NCBI GenBank assembly: GCA_035294085.1
Contig: DATGLP010000008.1
Coordinates: forward strand, 151,681-215,680
DNA: 64,000 nt
Reading direction: 5' to 3'
Origin: Acidimicrobiales bacterium
GTDB taxonomy: Bacteria; Actinomycetota; Acidimicrobiia; Acidimicrobiales; Bog-793
Shown: positions 7,657-15,538 of the stretch, piece after piece
Layout: each line of letters starts with the position of its first letter
How positions within the stretch are numbered: position 1 is the stretch's first letter
Notes under the pieces: generated by a model
The model's database searches: none
What the model saw: the letters and a program-made list of their open reading frames with translations, nothing else
Told to the model about the DNA's origin: nothing
Made by a program: the position numbers and the translations under genes

Positions 7657-8484
7657 ATGCAGGACCTGGCATCGGCGATCGGGGAGCTGTGGGAGCGACG
7701 CGAGACGCTGCAGGAGGAGGACCCGGCGGCGCTCGCCACCGTGAGCGAGGCGATCGAGCTCTTGGACACCGGGGCGGCCCGTGTCGCCGAGGTGGACGCG
7801 GCGAGCGGCACGGTCGTCGTCCACGAGTGGCTGAAGCAGGCGATCCTGCTCTTCTTCCGCTTGCGTCGCGTCCAGACGGTGCCGCTCGGCCCGTTCGAGT
7901 TCGCCGACAAGCTGCCGCTCAAAACCGGCTACGAGGCCGCCGGGGTGCGGGTCGTCCCCGGGGCCTCGGCGCGCTGGGGTGCCTTCATCGACCGCGGCGC
8001 CATCCTCATGCCGAGCTACGTGAACATCGGGGCGCGCGTCGGGGCGGGGAGCATGGTCGACACGTGGGCGACGGTCGGCTCGTGCGCGCAGATCGGCGAG
8101 CGGGTGCACCTCGCGGGCGGCGTCGGCATCGGCGGTGTCCTCGAGCCGCCGAACGCCGTGCCGGTCGTCGTCGAGGACGACGCGCTCGTGGGGAGCCGCT
8201 GCATGGTGACCGACGGGGCGCGCATCGGTCGCGGGGCGGTCCTCGGCGCGGGCGCGATCCTCAACCCCTCGATCCCGGTGATCGACGCCGAGACCGGCGA
8301 GGAGCTCTCCCGAGGGGTGGTGCCGCCCTGGTCGGTCGCGGTCGGCGCCTCGCGGCGGCGCACCTACGGTGGGGGCGAGTTCTTCCTCCCGTGCGTGCTC
8401 GTCGTCAAGCGGCTCGAGGAGGGCGAGCGCCACGACAAGGCGCAGCTCAACGAGCTGCTGCGCACCCACGGCGCCTCCGCGTAG
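7657..8484 (+). CDS. dapD: Tetrahydrodipicolinate N-succinyltransferase, proteobacterial-type length
   Basis: Transfers succinyl from succinyl-CoA to tetrahydrodipicolinate. 275 residues: a short helical N-domain, then a left-handed beta-helix of hexapeptide repeats containing AFIDRGAILMPSYVNIGA and MVDTWATVGSCAQIG. VVHEWLKQAILLFFR and GGVGIGGVLEPPNA closely resemble my recollection of the Escherichia coli-type enzyme rather than the longer mycobacterial one. ATG at 7657 is preceded by GGGGAGGAGG; a GTG at 7633 is upstream of that SD. TAGCGT at 7629-7634 may be a -10 element. Confidence 0.92.
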   Translation: MQDLASAIGELWERRETLQEEDPAALATVSEAIELLDTGAARVAEVDAASGTVVVHEWLKQAILLFFRLRRVQTVPLGPFEFADKLPLKTGYEAAGVRVVPGASARWGAFIDRGAILMPSYVNIGARVGAGSMVDTWATVGSCAQIGERVHLAGGVGIGGVLEPPNAVPVVVEDDALVGSRCMVTDGARIGRGAVLGAGAILNPSIPVIDAETGEELSRGVVPPWSVAVGASRRRTYGGGEFFLPCVLVVKRLEEGERHDKAQLNELLRTHGASA

Positions 8485-8499
8485 GCGCACGGCGAGCTC

Positions 8500-9573
8500 G
8501 TGGACCTGCTCGCGCTCACCGCCGAGCTCGTCGCGATCCCCTCGGCGAGCGGGCACGAGCGCGCCCTCGCGGACCACCTCGAGGGGCTCCTGCGCGCCCG
8601 CGAGGCGCTCGAGGTCGTCCGCATCGGCGACAACCTCGTCGCCCGCTCGCCCGACGCACTCGGCCTCCGCCTCCTGCTCGCCGGGCACCTCGACACCGTC
8701 CCGCCCGCTGGCGGCGGACCCGTGCTCGACGGCGACGTCCTCTACGGGTGCGGCAGCGCGGACATGAAGTCGGGCCTCGCCGTCATGGTCGCGCTCGCCG
8801 CGCTCGAGGGCGCGTCCTGCGACCGCACCTTCGTCTTCTACGCCCGCGAGGAGGTCGCTCGAGCGGACTCGGGGCTCCTCGAGATCGAGGCGGCCCGCCC
8901 CGACCTCCTGCAGGCCGACGCCGCGGTGCTGCTCGAACCCACCGCCGGTCGGGTCGAGGCGGGGTGCCAGGGCGTGCTGCGTCTCGGGGTGACCCTGGCG
9001 GGCCGCCGGGCGCACAGCGCCCGCCCCTGGACCGGCGTGAACGCCATCCACCGCGTCGCGCCGCTCCTCGAGCGCGTCGCGGCGTTCGAGGAGCGGCGGC
9101 CCGTCCTCGATGGCTGCGAGTACCACGAGACGCTCCAGGCGGTGTCGATCGAGGGGGGCGTGGCGGGGAACGTCGTGCCGGACGCCTGCCGCGTCGTCCT
9201 CAGCCACCGCTTCGCCCCGGACCGCTCGGGCGGCGAGGCCGAGGCGGCGCTCGCCGACCTCCTCGCCCCCGCGCTCGAGCCGGCCTTCGGCGACCGGGTC
9301 GAGCGCCTCGAGCTCGCGCCGGCCGCCCCGCCGCACCTCGACCACCCGGCGCTCGCCGCCCTCGTCGCGGCGAGCGGCACGGCCCCGGCGGCGAAGCTCG
9401 GCTGGACCGACGTCGCCTTCTTCGCCGAGCGCGGCGTCCCGGCGGCGAACTTCGGCCCCGGCGACCCGCTGCTCGCGCACCGCGAGGACGAGCGCGTCGG
9501 GCGCGCCGAGCTCGAGGCGGTCTACGAGGCGCTGGCGGGCCTCCTCGGGCGCGGCACGGCGAGCCCGTGCTAG
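8500..9573 (+). CDS. dapE: Succinyl-diaminopimelate desuccinylase
   Basis: An M20-family dinuclear zinc amidase, 357 residues, releasing succinate to give LL-DAP. Metal-site segments: LLAGHLDTVP (His and Asp), YGCGSADMKSGLA (bridging Asp) and YAREEV (catalytic Glu pair). The dimerisation domain contains GRRAHSARPWTGVNAI. GTG start, 15 bases after the dapD stop. It converges with lexA: its TAG stop directly abuts the lexA stop, leaving no room for a separate terminator. Confidence 0.92.
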   Translation: MDLLALTAELVAIPSASGHERALADHLEGLLRAREALEVVRIGDNLVARSPDALGLRLLLAGHLDTVPPAGGGPVLDGDVLYGCGSADMKSGLAVMVALAALEGASCDRTFVFYAREEVARADSGLLEIEAARPDLLQADAAVLLEPTAGRVEAGCQGVLRLGVTLAGRRAHSARPWTGVNAIHRVAPLLERVAAFEERRPVLDGCEYHETLQAVSIEGGVAGNVVPDACRVVLSHRFAPDRSGGEAEAALADLLAPALEPAFGDRVERLELAPAAPPHLDHPALAALVAASGTAPAAKLGWTDVAFFAERGVPAANFGPGDPLLAHREDERVGRAELEAVYEALAGLLGRGTASPC

Positions 9574-10200
9574 CTACAGCCGACGCAGGACCGCGACGAC
9601 CTTCCCGTAGATGGTGACCTCGTCCGGCGCGAGCACGAGCTCGTCGTAGGCGGGGTTGGCCGGCCGGAGGACGACGCTGGCCCCCCGCCGGGCGAGGCGC
9701 TTCACGGTCGCCTCCCCGTCGGGGATCCCGGCGACGACCAGCTCGCCTGGCTCGGCGCTCGGCTGGCGCCGGACGACGACGAGGTCGCCGTCGAGGATCC
9801 CCTCGCCGACCATGGAGTCGCCCCGGACGCGCAGCATGAACAGCTCGCCCGAGCCGGTCAGGTCGGCCGGGAGCGGGACCACGTCCTCGACGTCCTCCTC
9901 GGCGAGGACCCCGGTGCCGGCCGCGACGCGCCCGACGAGCGGGACGTGGGTGACGGGCCGCAGGCGCCGCGGCGTTCCGGCGATCGGCTCGCGCGAGACG
10001 GTGATCGCGCGCGGCTTGGTCGGGTCTCGTCGCAGGTAGCCCTCGCGCTGGAGGACCTGGAGGTGGGCGTGCACCGTCGAGGAGGAGGTGAGCCCGACCG
10101 CCTCCCCGATCTCGCGCACCGAGGGGGGGTAGCCGCGCTCCTCGAGCTGCGCGGCGATGAACTCGAGGATCGCCCGCCGCTTGCCGCTCAGTACTGCCAC
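9574..10200 (-). CDS. lexA: SOS repressor LexA
   Basis: 208 residues. The N-terminal winged helix-turn-helix (RRAILEFIAAQLEERGYPPSVREI...STVHAHLQVLQREGYL) binds SOS boxes. The C-terminal S24 domain has the self-cleavage bond in VGRVAAGTGVLAEE (Ala-Gly), the catalytic serine in GDSMVGEGILDGD and the lysine in GEATVKRLAR. GTG start at 10200 follows a GGAGGGGGG SD. It is transcribed away from a LysM gene, and four LexA-box-like sites lie in the shared upstream region, so it is probably autoregulated. Confidence 0.95.
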   Translation of the reverse strand: MAVLSGKRRAILEFIAAQLEERGYPPSVREIGEAVGLTSSSTVHAHLQVLQREGYLRRDPTKPRAITVSREPIAGTPRRLRPVTHVPLVGRVAAGTGVLAEEDVEDVVPLPADLTGSGELFMLRVRGDSMVGEGILDGDLVVVRRQPSAEPGELVVAGIPDGEATVKRLARRGASVVLRPANPAYDELVLAPDEVTIYGKVVAVLRRL

Positions 10201-10260
10201 GTCGCCCCCCTCCGCTGCCGATACCGCCGGCGCCACCGTAGCGGCTGTCACAGCGCCAGG

Positions 10261-10353
10261 CAAACATCTGTTCGTGAAACGTGTGTTCGAAGGAGTGTTG
10301 ACGTCGAACAGGTGTTCGTGACAGGATCGCCGCGAACGCCGAACAGGTGTTCG
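10261..10353. promoter_or_regulatory. Cluster of four LexA (SOS) boxes
   Basis: Two perfect copies of CGAACAGGTGTTCG occur at 10305-10318 and 10340-10353, matching the actinobacterial LexA palindrome CGAAC-N4-GTTCG. Two single-mismatch sites with AAAC in the left half lie at 10261-10274 and 10276-10289. TTGACG at 10298-10303 may be a -35 for the rightward gene. The two left sites are closer to lexA and the two right ones closer to the LysM gene, so both directions can be repressed. Confidence 0.85.
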
Positions 10354-10410
10354 ATGAGCGCCGGACGGGCCGTGGGCAGTCGCGGCGCGGTCGGCGGAGG
10401 AGGTCGAGCG

Positions 10411-10851
10411 ATGGCCGCGCTCGTCGTCGGTGGCACGCACCGGCTCGGCGCCGCGGGCAGGGGCGCCCACCTGCGCCTGCTCGAGGGAGGGGCGGGCGCG
10501 AGGCGCCCGGCGCGCGACCCCCGGCAGGGCGCGTGGCGGGCACGGGCCCGCAGCGCCGTCGCCGGTCTCGCGACGCTCGGCGCGCTCGTCGGCCTGTGGT
10601 TCGGCGCCGGCGCGCTGCGCTCCCTCGGCGCACGACCGGCGGCGAGCCAGGTGGGCGGCGGGAGCTGCCGCTACGTCGTGCGCGAGGGCGACACGCTCTG
10701 GTCGATCGCCACGCGCGCCGAGCCGGGGGGCGATCCGCGCCCCCTCGTCGATCGGCTCGCCGCGCAGGTGCACGGCGCGGTCCTCCTCGCCGGGAGCGAG
10801 CTGGCCGTCCCCTGCGGCGCGCCGCGACGGCGTCCGGTCGCCACCGGCTAG
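10411..10851 (+). CDS. SOS-controlled LysM membrane protein, likely cell-division suppressor
   Basis: 146 residues: a basic N-terminus, one transmembrane helix (GLATLGALVGLWFGAGAL, about 50-70), then an extracytoplasmic LysM domain (YVVREGDTLWSIATRAEPGG). A LysM protein divergent from lexA behind LexA boxes is the arrangement of Bacillus YneA, mycobacterial ChiZ (Rv2719c) and corynebacterial DivS, which delay septation after DNA damage. The ATG at 10411 has GGAGGAGG 7 bases upstream; an in-frame ATG at 10354 abuts the last LexA box and lacks an SD. Function is inferred from context; sequence identity to those proteins is not claimed. Confidence 0.8.
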   Translation: MAALVVGGTHRLGAAGRGAHLRLLEGGAGARRPARDPRQGAWRARARSAVAGLATLGALVGLWFGAGALRSLGARPAASQVGGGSCRYVVREGDTLWSIATRAEPGGDPRPLVDRLAAQVHGAVLLAGSELAVPCGAPRRRPVATG

Positions 10852-10854
10852 CGT
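10849..10854 (+). promoter_or_regulatory. -10 element of a leaderless nrdR promoter
   Basis: TAGCGT overlaps the LysM gene stop codon and is 6 bases before the nrdR GTG. No SD precedes that start, so a leaderless transcript is likely. Confidence 0.45.
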
Positions 10855-10860
10855 CACCTC

Positions 10861-11358
10861 GTGCGCTGCCCGCGCTGCGCAGCTTCCGATGACCGCGTCG
10901 TCGACTCGCGCGAGGTGGACCTCGGGGCGGCGGTGCGGCGCCGGCGCGAGTGCCGCTCCTGCGGCTACCGCTTCACGACCTTCGAGCGCATCGCCGGCAG
11001 CGCCCTCGTCGTCACGAAGCGCTCGGGCCAGCGCGAGCCCTTCCTCCGGGCGAAGGTGGCGTCGGGGGTGCGCGCCGCGTGCAAGAACCGGCCGGTGGGC
11101 GAGGACGTCGTCGACGCGTTGGCCGCCGACGTGGAGGCCGCGCTCGCCCAGGTCGGCCCCGAGGTGACGAGCCAGCAGATCGGGATCGCGGTGCTCGACC
11201 GCCTGCGCGCCGTCGACCACGTCGCCTACCTGCGCTTCGCCAGCGTGTACAAGGGCTTCGAGGAGGCCGGGGACTTCGCGCGCGAGGCCGGCCTGCTCAC
11301 GAAGACGACCGCGCCCAAGCACCACTTGAATCCGCCGGACGACCCGCGCCGTGGCTGA
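10861..11358 (+). CDS. nrdR: Ribonucleotide reductase regulator NrdR
   Basis: 165 residues: an N-terminal zinc ribbon (MRCPRCAASDDRVVDSR...CRSCGYRFTTFER) and an ATP-cone domain (VTKRSGQREPFLRAKV) that senses ATP/dATP. NrdR represses ribonucleotide reductase operons when dATP is high. In many Actinobacteria it sits next to lexA, as here. The stop overlaps the next gene by 8 bases. Confidence 0.95.
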   Translation: MRCPRCAASDDRVVDSREVDLGAAVRRRRECRSCGYRFTTFERIAGSALVVTKRSGQREPFLRAKVASGVRAACKNRPVGEDVVDALAADVEAALAQVGPEVTSQQIGIAVLDRLRAVDHVAYLRFASVYKGFEEAGDFAREAGLLTKTTAPKHHLNPPDDPRRG

Positions 11359-12061
11359 GCTCGTCGCGGGGGCGCCGTCGCGCGCCCTCGCCGTCTACGC
11401 GCACCCCGACGACGCCGACGTCTCGTGCGGGGCCACGCTCGCGGCCTGGGCCGAGCAAGGCTGCGAGGTCCACGTCGTCGTGTGCACCCTCGGGGAGAAG
11501 GGATCGCCCGACCCCGCGGCGGACGCCGGCGAGCTCGCCCGGCGGCGCCGGGCGGAGGTCGCCGCCGCGAGCGCCCTCCTCGGCGTCGCCGAGGTCCACC
11601 CCCTCGGCCACCGGGACGGGGAGATCGACAACGACCTGGCGCTGCGCTTCGAGCTCGTCTCCCTCATCCGGCGCCTCCGACCCGACGCGCTCGTGTGCCC
11701 GGACCCCACGGCCGTCTTCTTCGGCGAGCACTACTACAGCCACCGCGACCACCGCGTCGTCGGCTTCGCGGCGCTCGACGCCGCGGCGCCGGCGGCGGCT
11801 GCGCCGCTGTACTTCCCCGAGGCGGGGCCGCCGCACCCCGTCGAGGTCGCCTACCTCTCGGGGTCGCTCGAGCCGAACGCCTACGTCGACGTCTCGTCGA
11901 CCATCCGGCGCAAGGTGGAGGCCGTCCTTCGCCACGAGAGCCAGCTCGAGGGCTCGGGGCGCCTCCTCGCCGAGGCGATCGAGGAGCGGGCGAGCGCGGC
12001 GGGGCGGGTCGCCGGCGTCGCCTTCGCCGAGGCGTTCCGCCGCCTCTACCTCGGCCGGTGA
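11351..12061 (+). CDS. PIG-L/LmbE family deacetylase
   Basis: 236 residues with the zinc motif YAHPDDADVSCG near the N-terminus and the second metal site SHRDHRVVGFAALDA. The family removes N-acetyl groups from sugars such as GlcNAc-inositol (MshB) or glycan intermediates. The usual HPDDE is HPDDA here, but the Asp pair is kept. The substrate cannot be read from sequence; mycothiol or bacillithiol precursors and lipid-linked sugars are candidates. GTG start overlaps nrdR, and its stop overlaps dinB (GTGA). Confidence 0.85.
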   Translation: MAELVAGAPSRALAVYAHPDDADVSCGATLAAWAEQGCEVHVVVCTLGEKGSPDPAADAGELARRRRAEVAAASALLGVAEVHPLGHRDGEIDNDLALRFELVSLIRRLRPDALVCPDPTAVFFGEHYYSHRDHRVVGFAALDAAAPAAAAPLYFPEAGPPHPVEVAYLSGSLEPNAYVDVSSTIRRKVEAVLRHESQLEGSGRLLAEAIEERASAAGRVAGVAFAEAFRRLYLGR

Positions 12062-13386
12062 CGGTGCCCGACGAGGGGGGCGGCGGGGCGACCGACGTCC
12101 TCCACGTCGACATGGACTGCTTCTTCGCGCAGATCGAGGTGCTCGCCGACCCCTCGCTTCGCGCCCGGCCGGTCGTCGTCGGGGGCACCGGCGGGCGCGG
12201 CGTCGTCGCCTCGGCCTCCTACGAGGCGAGGGCCTTCGGCATCGCCTCGGCGATGCCCATGGCCGAGGCGCGTCGCCGCTGCCCGTCAGCTGCCTTCCTG
12301 CCCGTGCGCCACGAGGCGTACGCAGCGGTGCACCGGCGGCTCGTGGCGCTGTGCGCCTCGGTCACCCCGCTCGTCGAGCCGGTGGCGCTCGACGAGGCCT
12401 ACCTCGACGTGTCGGGCGCGCACCGGCTGCTCGGGCCGAGCCCGGCGATCGCCATCGAGCTGCGGCGCGCGATCGCGGCCGAGCTCGGCCTGGTGTGCTC
12501 GGTTGGCGTCGGGCGGACGAAGCTCGTCGCCAAGCTGGCGTCGCGCGCGGCCAAGCCGAGCGTCGACGCGGGCACGTTGCGGTCGGGGCCCGGGGTGCGG
12601 GTCGTGTCGCCGGCGCGCGAGCTCGACTTCCTCTGGCCGCACCCCGTCAGCGCCCTGCCCGGGGTCGGGCCCCGCGCGGCCGGGCGGCTGCGGCAGGTGG
12701 GCGTCGAGACGGTCGGGGAGCTCGCCGCGCTCGAAGCCGAGCAGGTGCGCCGGCTGCTCGGGCGGGCGAGGGGCGACGTGCTCCACGCGCTCGCGTGGGG
12801 GCACGACCCGCGCCCGGTCCGGCCCGAGCGCCCAGTGCGCTCGATCGGCCGGGAGGAGACGTTCCCACGCGACGACGCGTGCCGCGACTCGCTCGCGCGC
12901 AAGGTTCGCGAGCTCGCCGCCGCCGTCGCCGAGCGCTGCCGGCAGGAGCACGTGCTCGCCAGGACCGTGACGCTGAAGGTGCGCTTCGGCGACCTCGCGA
13001 CGACCACCCGGTCGGTGACCTCCCGGCGCGGGTTCACGACGGCGGCCGAGATCGCCGCGGCCGCCGGCCAGCTGCTCGGGAGCGTCGACGTCGAGCGCAC
13101 CGTGCGGCTCCTCGGCGTGAGCGCCTCGGGGCTGTGCCCGCTCGAGCTCGCGCCCGGGCACCAGCTCGACCTCTTCGGCGCCGCGGGGGCCACGAGCGAC
13201 GGGCGCCGGGGCGAGCTCGAGGCGGCGACCGCCTCGATCCGCCGCCGCTACGGCGAGGGCGCGATCGGGCCCGCTGCCGAGGTCGCGCGAGGCGCTCGGC
13301 GGGCTCGCTCGGGCGCGCCGAGGGCGGCGCGCGCCGTTGTTGGCGCGACGGGCGCGCGCGACAATGTGCCGGGATCTGCGGGCTGA
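12058..13386 (+). CDS. dinB: DNA polymerase IV
   Basis: A Y-family translesion polymerase of 442 residues. Palm motifs: HVDMDCFFAQIE near residue 15 and ALDEAYLDVSGA near 110, giving the catalytic acidic residues; fingers and template contacts in SVGVGRTKLVAKLASR. A helix-hairpin-helix region (LPGVGPRAAGRLRQVGV) precedes the little-finger domain. HQLDLFG near residue 375 looks like a beta-clamp-binding motif. About 60 basic, disordered residues follow. No LexA box is visible immediately upstream; it may be read from the nrdR/PIG-L transcript. Confidence 0.93.
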   Translation: MTVPDEGGGGATDVLHVDMDCFFAQIEVLADPSLRARPVVVGGTGGRGVVASASYEARAFGIASAMPMAEARRRCPSAAFLPVRHEAYAAVHRRLVALCASVTPLVEPVALDEAYLDVSGAHRLLGPSPAIAIELRRAIAAELGLVCSVGVGRTKLVAKLASRAAKPSVDAGTLRSGPGVRVVSPARELDFLWPHPVSALPGVGPRAAGRLRQVGVETVGELAALEAEQVRRLLGRARGDVLHALAWGHDPRPVRPERPVRSIGREETFPRDDACRDSLARKVRELAAAVAERCRQEHVLARTVTLKVRFGDLATTTRSVTSRRGFTTAAEIAAAAGQLLGSVDVERTVRLLGVSASGLCPLELAPGHQLDLFGAAGATSDGRRGELEAATASIRRRYGEGAIGPAAEVARGARRARSGAPRAARAVVGATGARDNVPGSAG

Positions 13387-13420
13387 GGGCTGGGCGATGG
13401 CCAGCCGAGGAGGGGAGCGG

Positions 13421-13783
13421 GTGCCGCTTTCCGAGGAAGAGCAGCGCATCCTGCAGGAGATGGAGCAGAAGCTCTACGCGGACGACCGCGCGTTCGTCAC
13501 GCGGGTGCGCGCCGAGGCGAGCCGCTCGCTCGCCAGCCGACCGCTGCGCTGGTCGGTCCTCGCCTTCGTCGCGGGGCTCGCCGTGCTGCTCGCTTCCTTC
13601 CGCTCCTCCCTGCTGCTCGGCACCCTCGGCTTCCTCGTCATGGTGGTCGCCGCGCTGGCCTTCGAGCGCAGCGCCCGCCAGGCGTTCGGCCCTGCCGACG
13701 GGTCCGGCCGCGGGCGCCGTACCCGCTCGGGCGACCTGCTCGCCTCGCTCGCCAGCCGCCTGCGCGGGCGCCGAGGACGCTGA
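13421..13783 (+). CDS. DUF3040 small membrane protein
   Basis: 120 residues beginning VPLSEEEQRILQEMEQKLYADD, the hallmark of the actinobacterial DUF3040 family. Two adjacent transmembrane helices lie at about 45-85 (WSVLAFVAGLAVLLASF and LLLGTLGFLVMVVAALAF), with a basic tail. Function unknown. GTG at 13421 has GAGGAGGGGA 6 bases upstream; ATG codons further up have no SD. Confidence 0.75.
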   Translation: MPLSEEEQRILQEMEQKLYADDRAFVTRVRAEASRSLASRPLRWSVLAFVAGLAVLLASFRSSLLLGTLGFLVMVVAALAFERSARQAFGPADGSGRGRRTRSGDLLASLASRLRGRRGR

Positions 13784-13791
13784 GCAGGTTC

Positions 13792-14097
13792 ATGGACGGC
13801 GGGGGGCGCGCGCGGCGCCTCCGCCTCCTCCCCGCCGTCCTCGCCGTCGTCGCCCGACCGGACCTGTGGCCGACGGCGCTGCGGCTCGTGGCTTCGCTCG
13901 CTCCCGACGGCTGGTGGCGGCGGGCGCCGTTCCTGCCCGTGCCGGACCGGCGCTGGCTCGCCTTCCGCCTCACCACCGCGTACGGCGCGCCGGACGCGAC
14001 GCCGCGCCCCGCGGACGTCGTCGAGCACCTGGCCTGGCTCCGGGAGGAGCGGCGCCTCCTCGCCGCCTACCGCCGGTGGCGCCGCTGGTCGCGCTAG
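13792..14097 (+). CDS. Conserved-looking small protein of unknown function
   Basis: 101 residues, basic and Trp-rich (PDLWPTALRLVASLAPDGWW, WLAFRLTTAYGAPD, HLAWLREERRLLAAYRRWRRW). I recall similar proteins in Acidimicrobiia, but no function is known to me. It begins 8 bases after the DUF3040 stop and its stop codon lies at a possible -10 element (TAGCCT, 14095-14100) for the HNH gene. Confidence 0.55.
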   Translation: MDGGGRARRLRLLPAVLAVVARPDLWPTALRLVASLAPDGWWRRAPFLPVPDRRWLAFRLTTAYGAPDATPRPADVVEHLAWLREERRLLAAYRRWRRWSR

Positions 14098-14136
14098 CCT
14101 CCCCGAGCATGCGAGGCGACGCGGCGCCGTTCGACC

Positions 14137-14664
14137 ATGCGTGACGCGTTCGGGCGCTCGCTCGTCCTGAACGCGACCTTCGAGCCGCTCTGCGTCGTCT
14201 CCTCGCGCCGGGCGCTCGTCCTCGTCCTCGACCGCAAGGCGGAGATGGTGCACGCGACCGGCGTCGTCTTCCGTTCGGCGCGAGCGGCCTACCCCGAGCC
14301 TTCGGTCGTGCGCCTCGGCCGCTACGTGCGGGTGCCGCGCCAGACCAGGCTGGCGATCACCCGCCGGGCCGTGTTCGCGCGCGACGGCCATCGCTGCCAG
14401 TACTGCGGCGCGCAGGCGGAGAACATCGACCACGTCGTGCCGCGCAGCCGTGGCGGCGCGCACAGCTGGGACAACGTCGTCGCCGCCTGCCGGCGCTGCA
14501 ACGCGGCGAAGGAGGACCGCCTCCTCGAGGAGGCCGGCCTGACCCTGCGGCGCCCGCCGCGCCAGCCGCGCTCGCGCGTGTGGCTGCTCGCCGCGAGCGG
14601 CGACATCCACGAGGACTGGGGGCCGTACGTGGCGCCGGTCCTCGAGCACGCGGTGGGCCTCTGA
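14137..14664 (+). CDS. HNH endonuclease family protein
   Basis: 175 residues. The central HNH/zinc region reads CQYCGAQAENIDHVVPRS then GGAHSWDNVVAACRRCNAAKEDR, with paired CxxC zinc knuckles and the H-N-H metal residues (IDHV, DNVV, CNxxK). The N-terminus LVLNATFEPLCVVSSRRAL is typical of the chromosomal, non-mobile HNH proteins common in Actinobacteria. DNA target and role are unknown. A short ORF (14109-14144) starts just after a -10 element and ends inside this gene's first codons, suggesting coupling. Confidence 0.85.
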   Translation: MRDAFGRSLVLNATFEPLCVVSSRRALVLVLDRKAEMVHATGVVFRSARAAYPEPSVVRLGRYVRVPRQTRLAITRRAVFARDGHRCQYCGAQAENIDHVVPRSRGGAHSWDNVVAACRRCNAAKEDRLLEEAGLTLRRPPRQPRSRVWLLAASGDIHEDWGPYVAPVLEHAVGL

Positions 14665-15368
14665 CGCTGCGCCGCGCGCCAGCGCCCCGCCGGGTCGGCA
14701 CCTGGCAGCTCCTCGAGCGCGTCGGCGAGCCCGCGGCGCTGCTCGAGCGGCCGGAGCCCTGCGGCGCGCGCCTCGCCGTGCTCGCCCGGCCGAGCGCTCC
14801 CGGCCTCGTGCTCGGGTCGAGCCAGCGGGAGGCGGACGCCGACCGGCAGGCGTGCGCGTCGGCTGGGTGCTCGCTGGTGCGCCGCCGGAGCGGCGGCGGC
14901 GCCGTCCTCGTGGCACCCGGGCGCCAGGTCTGGCTCGACGTGTACGTGCCGCGCGGCGACCCGCTCGACGAACGCGACGTCGTGCGAGCGGCGTTCTGGC
15001 TCGGCGAGCTGTGGCGCGAGGCGCTGCGCCCCCTCGTCGGCGCCGGTTCCCTCGCCGTGCACCGCGGGGGGCTCGCGCCCGGCTCCTTCGGCCGGCTCGC
15101 CTGCTTCGCCGGCCTCGGGCCCGGCGAGGTCACCCTCGCAGGCCGCAAGGTGGTCGGGATCTCCCAGCGGCGGGACCGAGCAGGGACGTGGCTGTCGTCG
15201 CTCGCGCCGATCGCCTTCCGACCGGAGGAGACGGCGTCGCTGCTCGCCCTCGACGCGACCGAGCGCGCCCGGCTGCGCGCCGAGCTCGCGGCGAGGGTGC
15301 ACGTCCTCGCCCTCGAGGCGGGCGTCCTCGAGCTCGCCCTCCTCGAAGCCCTCGCAGCGCTGGCGTAG
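14661..15368 (+). CDS. Lipoate/biotin-protein ligase family protein
   Basis: About 235 residues with the BPL/LplA/LipB fold: VRRRSGGGAVLVAPGRQVWLD (RRxxGGGAV site), a middle FAGLGPGEVTLAGRKVVGIS segment carrying the conserved ligase lysine, and a short C-terminus. It should attach or transfer lipoate or octanoate to a carrier, though the substrate is not certain. Start choice is awkward: no ATG/GTG/TTG lies near the previous stop, only CTG at 14661 in a CTGA overlap; GTG at 14580 would overlap the HNH gene by 85 bases. Confidence 0.7.
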   Translation: MTLRRAPAPRRVGTWQLLERVGEPAALLERPEPCGARLAVLARPSAPGLVLGSSQREADADRQACASAGCSLVRRRSGGGAVLVAPGRQVWLDVYVPRGDPLDERDVVRAAFWLGELWREALRPLVGAGSLAVHRGGLAPGSFGRLACFAGLGPGEVTLAGRKVVGISQRRDRAGTWLSSLAPIAFRPEETASLLALDATERARLRAELAARVHVLALEAGVLELALLEALAALA

Positions 15369-15434
15369 GCCGGCGGAGGACGAGCCGGGCCCGCGCTCGG
15401 GCGCCTCGAGGGCGCCGACGCGGGAGCCGCGGCG

Positions 15435-15454
15435 AGGGACCTTCGGTCCTTTCT
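15435..15454 (+). terminator. Intrinsic terminator after the ligase gene
   Basis: AGGGACC-TTC-GGTCCTT forms a short stem with a 3-base loop followed by TCT, 67 bases after the lipoate-ligase-like stop. It ends the preceding operon. Confidence 0.55.
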
Positions 15455-15501
15455 CCACGGACCGGGAAGGCGGCGAGGCCGGGCGTCGTTGCTCATCGTC
15501 A

Positions 15502-15519
15502 GATACCGGGTGGGGTATC
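15502..15519. promoter_or_regulatory. Palindromic operator-like site, GATACC-N6-GGTATC
   Basis: A perfect 6-6-6 inverted repeat with a G-rich centre lies 20 bases before the start of the small membrane protein gene. The ATACC...GGTAT shape with G/C-rich core resembles operators of the CsoR/RcnR/CstR repressor family. No such repressor is encoded in this window. Confidence 0.5.
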
Positions 15520-15538
15520 ACCCGGAGGAGGTGGTCCG

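Noticed and set aside
5911-9480. 1189-codon minus-strand frame opposite the hflX-dapE genes
   Set aside because: Composition (Arg, Ala, Asp, Glu, Val repeats) is the mirror of well-supported plus-strand genes.
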